Part shown: positions 6,304 through 7,156 of the stretch, one piece after another
Numbering within the stretch: position 1 is the stretch's first letter
How the letters are laid out: each line of letters starts with the position of its first letter
Source of the DNA: Solirubrobacteraceae bacterium
Lineage (GTDB): Bacteria; Actinomycetota; Thermoleophilia; Solirubrobacterales; Solirubrobacteraceae
Assembly (NCBI GenBank): GCA_025455895.1
Contig: JALOLQ010000176.1
Coordinates: 1-7,156, forward strand
Direction of reading: 5' to 3'
Length of the DNA: 7,156 nt
Position numbers and translations under genes: made by a program
The notes under the pieces: model-generated
Seen by the model: only the letters and a program-made list of their open reading frames with translations
Told to the model about the DNA's origin: nothing
Databases searched by the model: none

Positions 6304-6311
6304 CAGGAAGG
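6304..6311 (+). promoter_or_regulatory. Ribosome binding site of the hydrolase gene
   Basis: CAGGAAGG is a purine-rich Shine-Dalgarno sequence ten bases before ATG 6322. It is the only strong one in the window and fixes this start. Its neighbours rely on leaderless, coupled or weak initiation. Confidence 0.75.
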
Positions 6312-6321
6312 TCCCAACCGC

Positions 6322-7156
6322 ATGTCCTCTGCCCTGTCCCGCAGACGACGGTCGGGCCTGATCGCCGCGGTCGCCGCCGCCGGACTGCTCGCCGCAGCCG
6401 GCTCCGCCACCGCATCGGTCCCGCTCCCCACCGTCTCGCAGATCAACCCGGCGCCGCCCGCGCCGCAGACCCCGGCCACCGGCGCGCTGCAGGATCTCGG
6501 CGCCCGCGGCTACGCGGAGAAGGAGTACCGCGTCACGCTCACCACGCCGAAGGTCTACAGCCTGGCGACCGCGGGCGACAACACGACCGGCACCGCCTCG
6601 GCCGCTCCCCCGACCCCGTTCGGCGCCTACCGCAGCCGGATCCTCGTGCGCGCTCCGCAGGACCCCGCCGACTTCAACGGCCGCGTGGTGGTCGAGGTCA
6701 TGAACGCGACGACCGGCGTCGACCTCGACATCCACTGGCAGCAGTCCTACGAGTACCTCATGGACAGCGGCGCGATCTACGTCGGCGTCGCCGCGCAGCC
6801 GCGCACGCTGTTCGCGGCGACCGTGCCGCCGCCCACCGGGGTGTCCGACCTCGCGGCACGCTACGCGGGCCAGAACCTGACCCTCTCGACGCCCGCCGCC
6901 CTCGGCGCCGGGACCGCCGGACTCGGCGATCCGTCACTCGCGTGGGACCTCATCGGCCAGGTCGGCCAGCTCGTCAAGAGCGAGACCGGCCCGTTCTCGG
7001 GCTATGACGTCTCGAGCGTCGTCGCCGCCGGCTGGTCGCAGTCGGCCGGCTACCTGACGACCTACGCGAACGTCATCCAGCGCCTGCACGACGTCTACGA
7101 CGGGTTCCTGCTCGGCGCCCGCGGCGGCAACGGCACGAGCCTGCAGTTCCCGTCCG
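6322..7156 (+). CDS. Secreted alpha/beta hydrolase-domain protein, 3' end cut by window edge
   Basis: ATG 6322 opens a frame of 278 complete codons to the window edge. Residues 1-31 form an Arg-rich signal peptide (SRRRR, hydrophobic core, SATA). The arginine run lacks the hydrophobic residues of a good Tat motif, so Sec export is more likely. A Pro-rich stretch (34-52) precedes the fold. VVVEVMNATTGVDLDIHWQ... (122-139 onward) and YLMDSGAIYVGV (145-156) are typical of the large alpha/beta hydrolase-domain family often annotated Abhydrolase_10. The nucleophile elbow GWSQSAG gives catalytic Ser239. The catalytic acid and histidine would lie in the missing part, beyond residue 278. The substrate cannot be told; esterase-like activity is the family expectation. 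It diverges from the damaged PstS-like gene and has its own ribosome site, so it is probably a separate transcription unit. Confidence 0.85.
   Translation, partial: MSSALSRRRRSGLIAAVAAAGLLAAAGSATASVPLPTVSQINPAPPAPQTPATGALQDLGARGYAEKEYRVTLTTPKVYSLATAGDNTTGTASAAPPTPFGAYRSRILVRAPQDPADFNGRVVVEVMNATTGVDLDIHWQQSYEYLMDSGAIYVGVAAQPRTLFAATVPPPTGVSDLAARYAGQNLTLSTPAALGAGTAGLGDPSLAWDLIGQVGQLVKSETGPFSGYDVSSVVAAGWSQSAGYLTTYANVIQRLHDVYDGFLLGARGGNGTSLQFPS

Larger units (their letters stand above)
6151..6321. promoter_or_regulatory. Divergent intergenic region between PstS-like remnant and hydrolase gene
   Basis: A 171-base gap between two divergent starts. The right half (6231-6310) is noticeably poorer in G+C. 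It holds TTGACT (6237-6242), a five-of-six -35 match, but no convincing -10 at the right distance. It also holds GGAAC (6271-6275), which resembles the -35 of ECF-sigma promoters, without a clear partner. A GTTCACC heptamer on the minus strand (6162-6156) sits just before the PstS-like start. No small ORF or RNA gene is supported. Confidence 0.45.

Overview
The window is very GC-rich, with G or C at nearly every third codon position and Ala/Arg/Gly/Pro-rich proteins. This points to a high-GC Actinomycetota, plausibly the Thermoleophilia/Solirubrobacterales group. That placement is inference from composition and protein style, not from a marker gene. Every supported gene encodes a protein with an export signal (one has only a damaged remnant), so this is an island of secreted proteins. 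No tRNA, rRNA, CRISPR array or insertion sequence was seen.

Layout. A leftward pair occupies 1-2138: a subtilisin-like serine protease (750-2138), then a PstS-like substrate-binding protein running off the left edge (1-750). The two are joined by a one-base TGATG stop/start overlap. A 73-bp divergent region (2139-2211) contains the only clearly AT-rich island and back-to-back promoter-like elements. Rightward from it runs a large mosaic protein (2212-4485): signal peptide, prealbumin/SpaA-like domain, von Willebrand A domain with complete MIDAS, second SpaA/CnaB-like domain, Pro-rich linker, and an osmoprotectant-type (OpuAC/ProX/OsmF) binding module. A second binding protein of the same type follows (4482-5406), overlapping by ATGA but with a broken reading frame in its signal-peptide region. 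Convergent to it is a second, damaged PstS-like gene (5417-6150, minus). After a 171-bp divergent gap, an alpha/beta hydrolase-domain protein begins (6322) and runs off the right edge.

Main observation. Both OpuAC-like modules are circularly permuted. The segment that is normally C-terminal (DCLTNPGCG...YG...FTT...DDKG...LNLSLADGRDP) comes first, and the segment that is normally N-terminal (QDF.E...Y...NANAF...SDL) comes last. In both proteins the cut is at the same place, so this is a consistent architecture and not a random rearrangement.

How the parts may work together (inference). Four solute-binding-protein-like products lie together without any permease or ATPase gene, and none shows a lipobox. 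One is fused to a VWA domain flanked by beta-sandwich domains of the adhesin/pilin type. This suggests an extracellular ligand-binding or adhesion assembly, with the adjacent subtilase possibly acting as a processing protease, rather than an ordinary ABC importer. Two of the genes carry apparent frame disruptions, so either the locus is decaying or the assembly contains indels.
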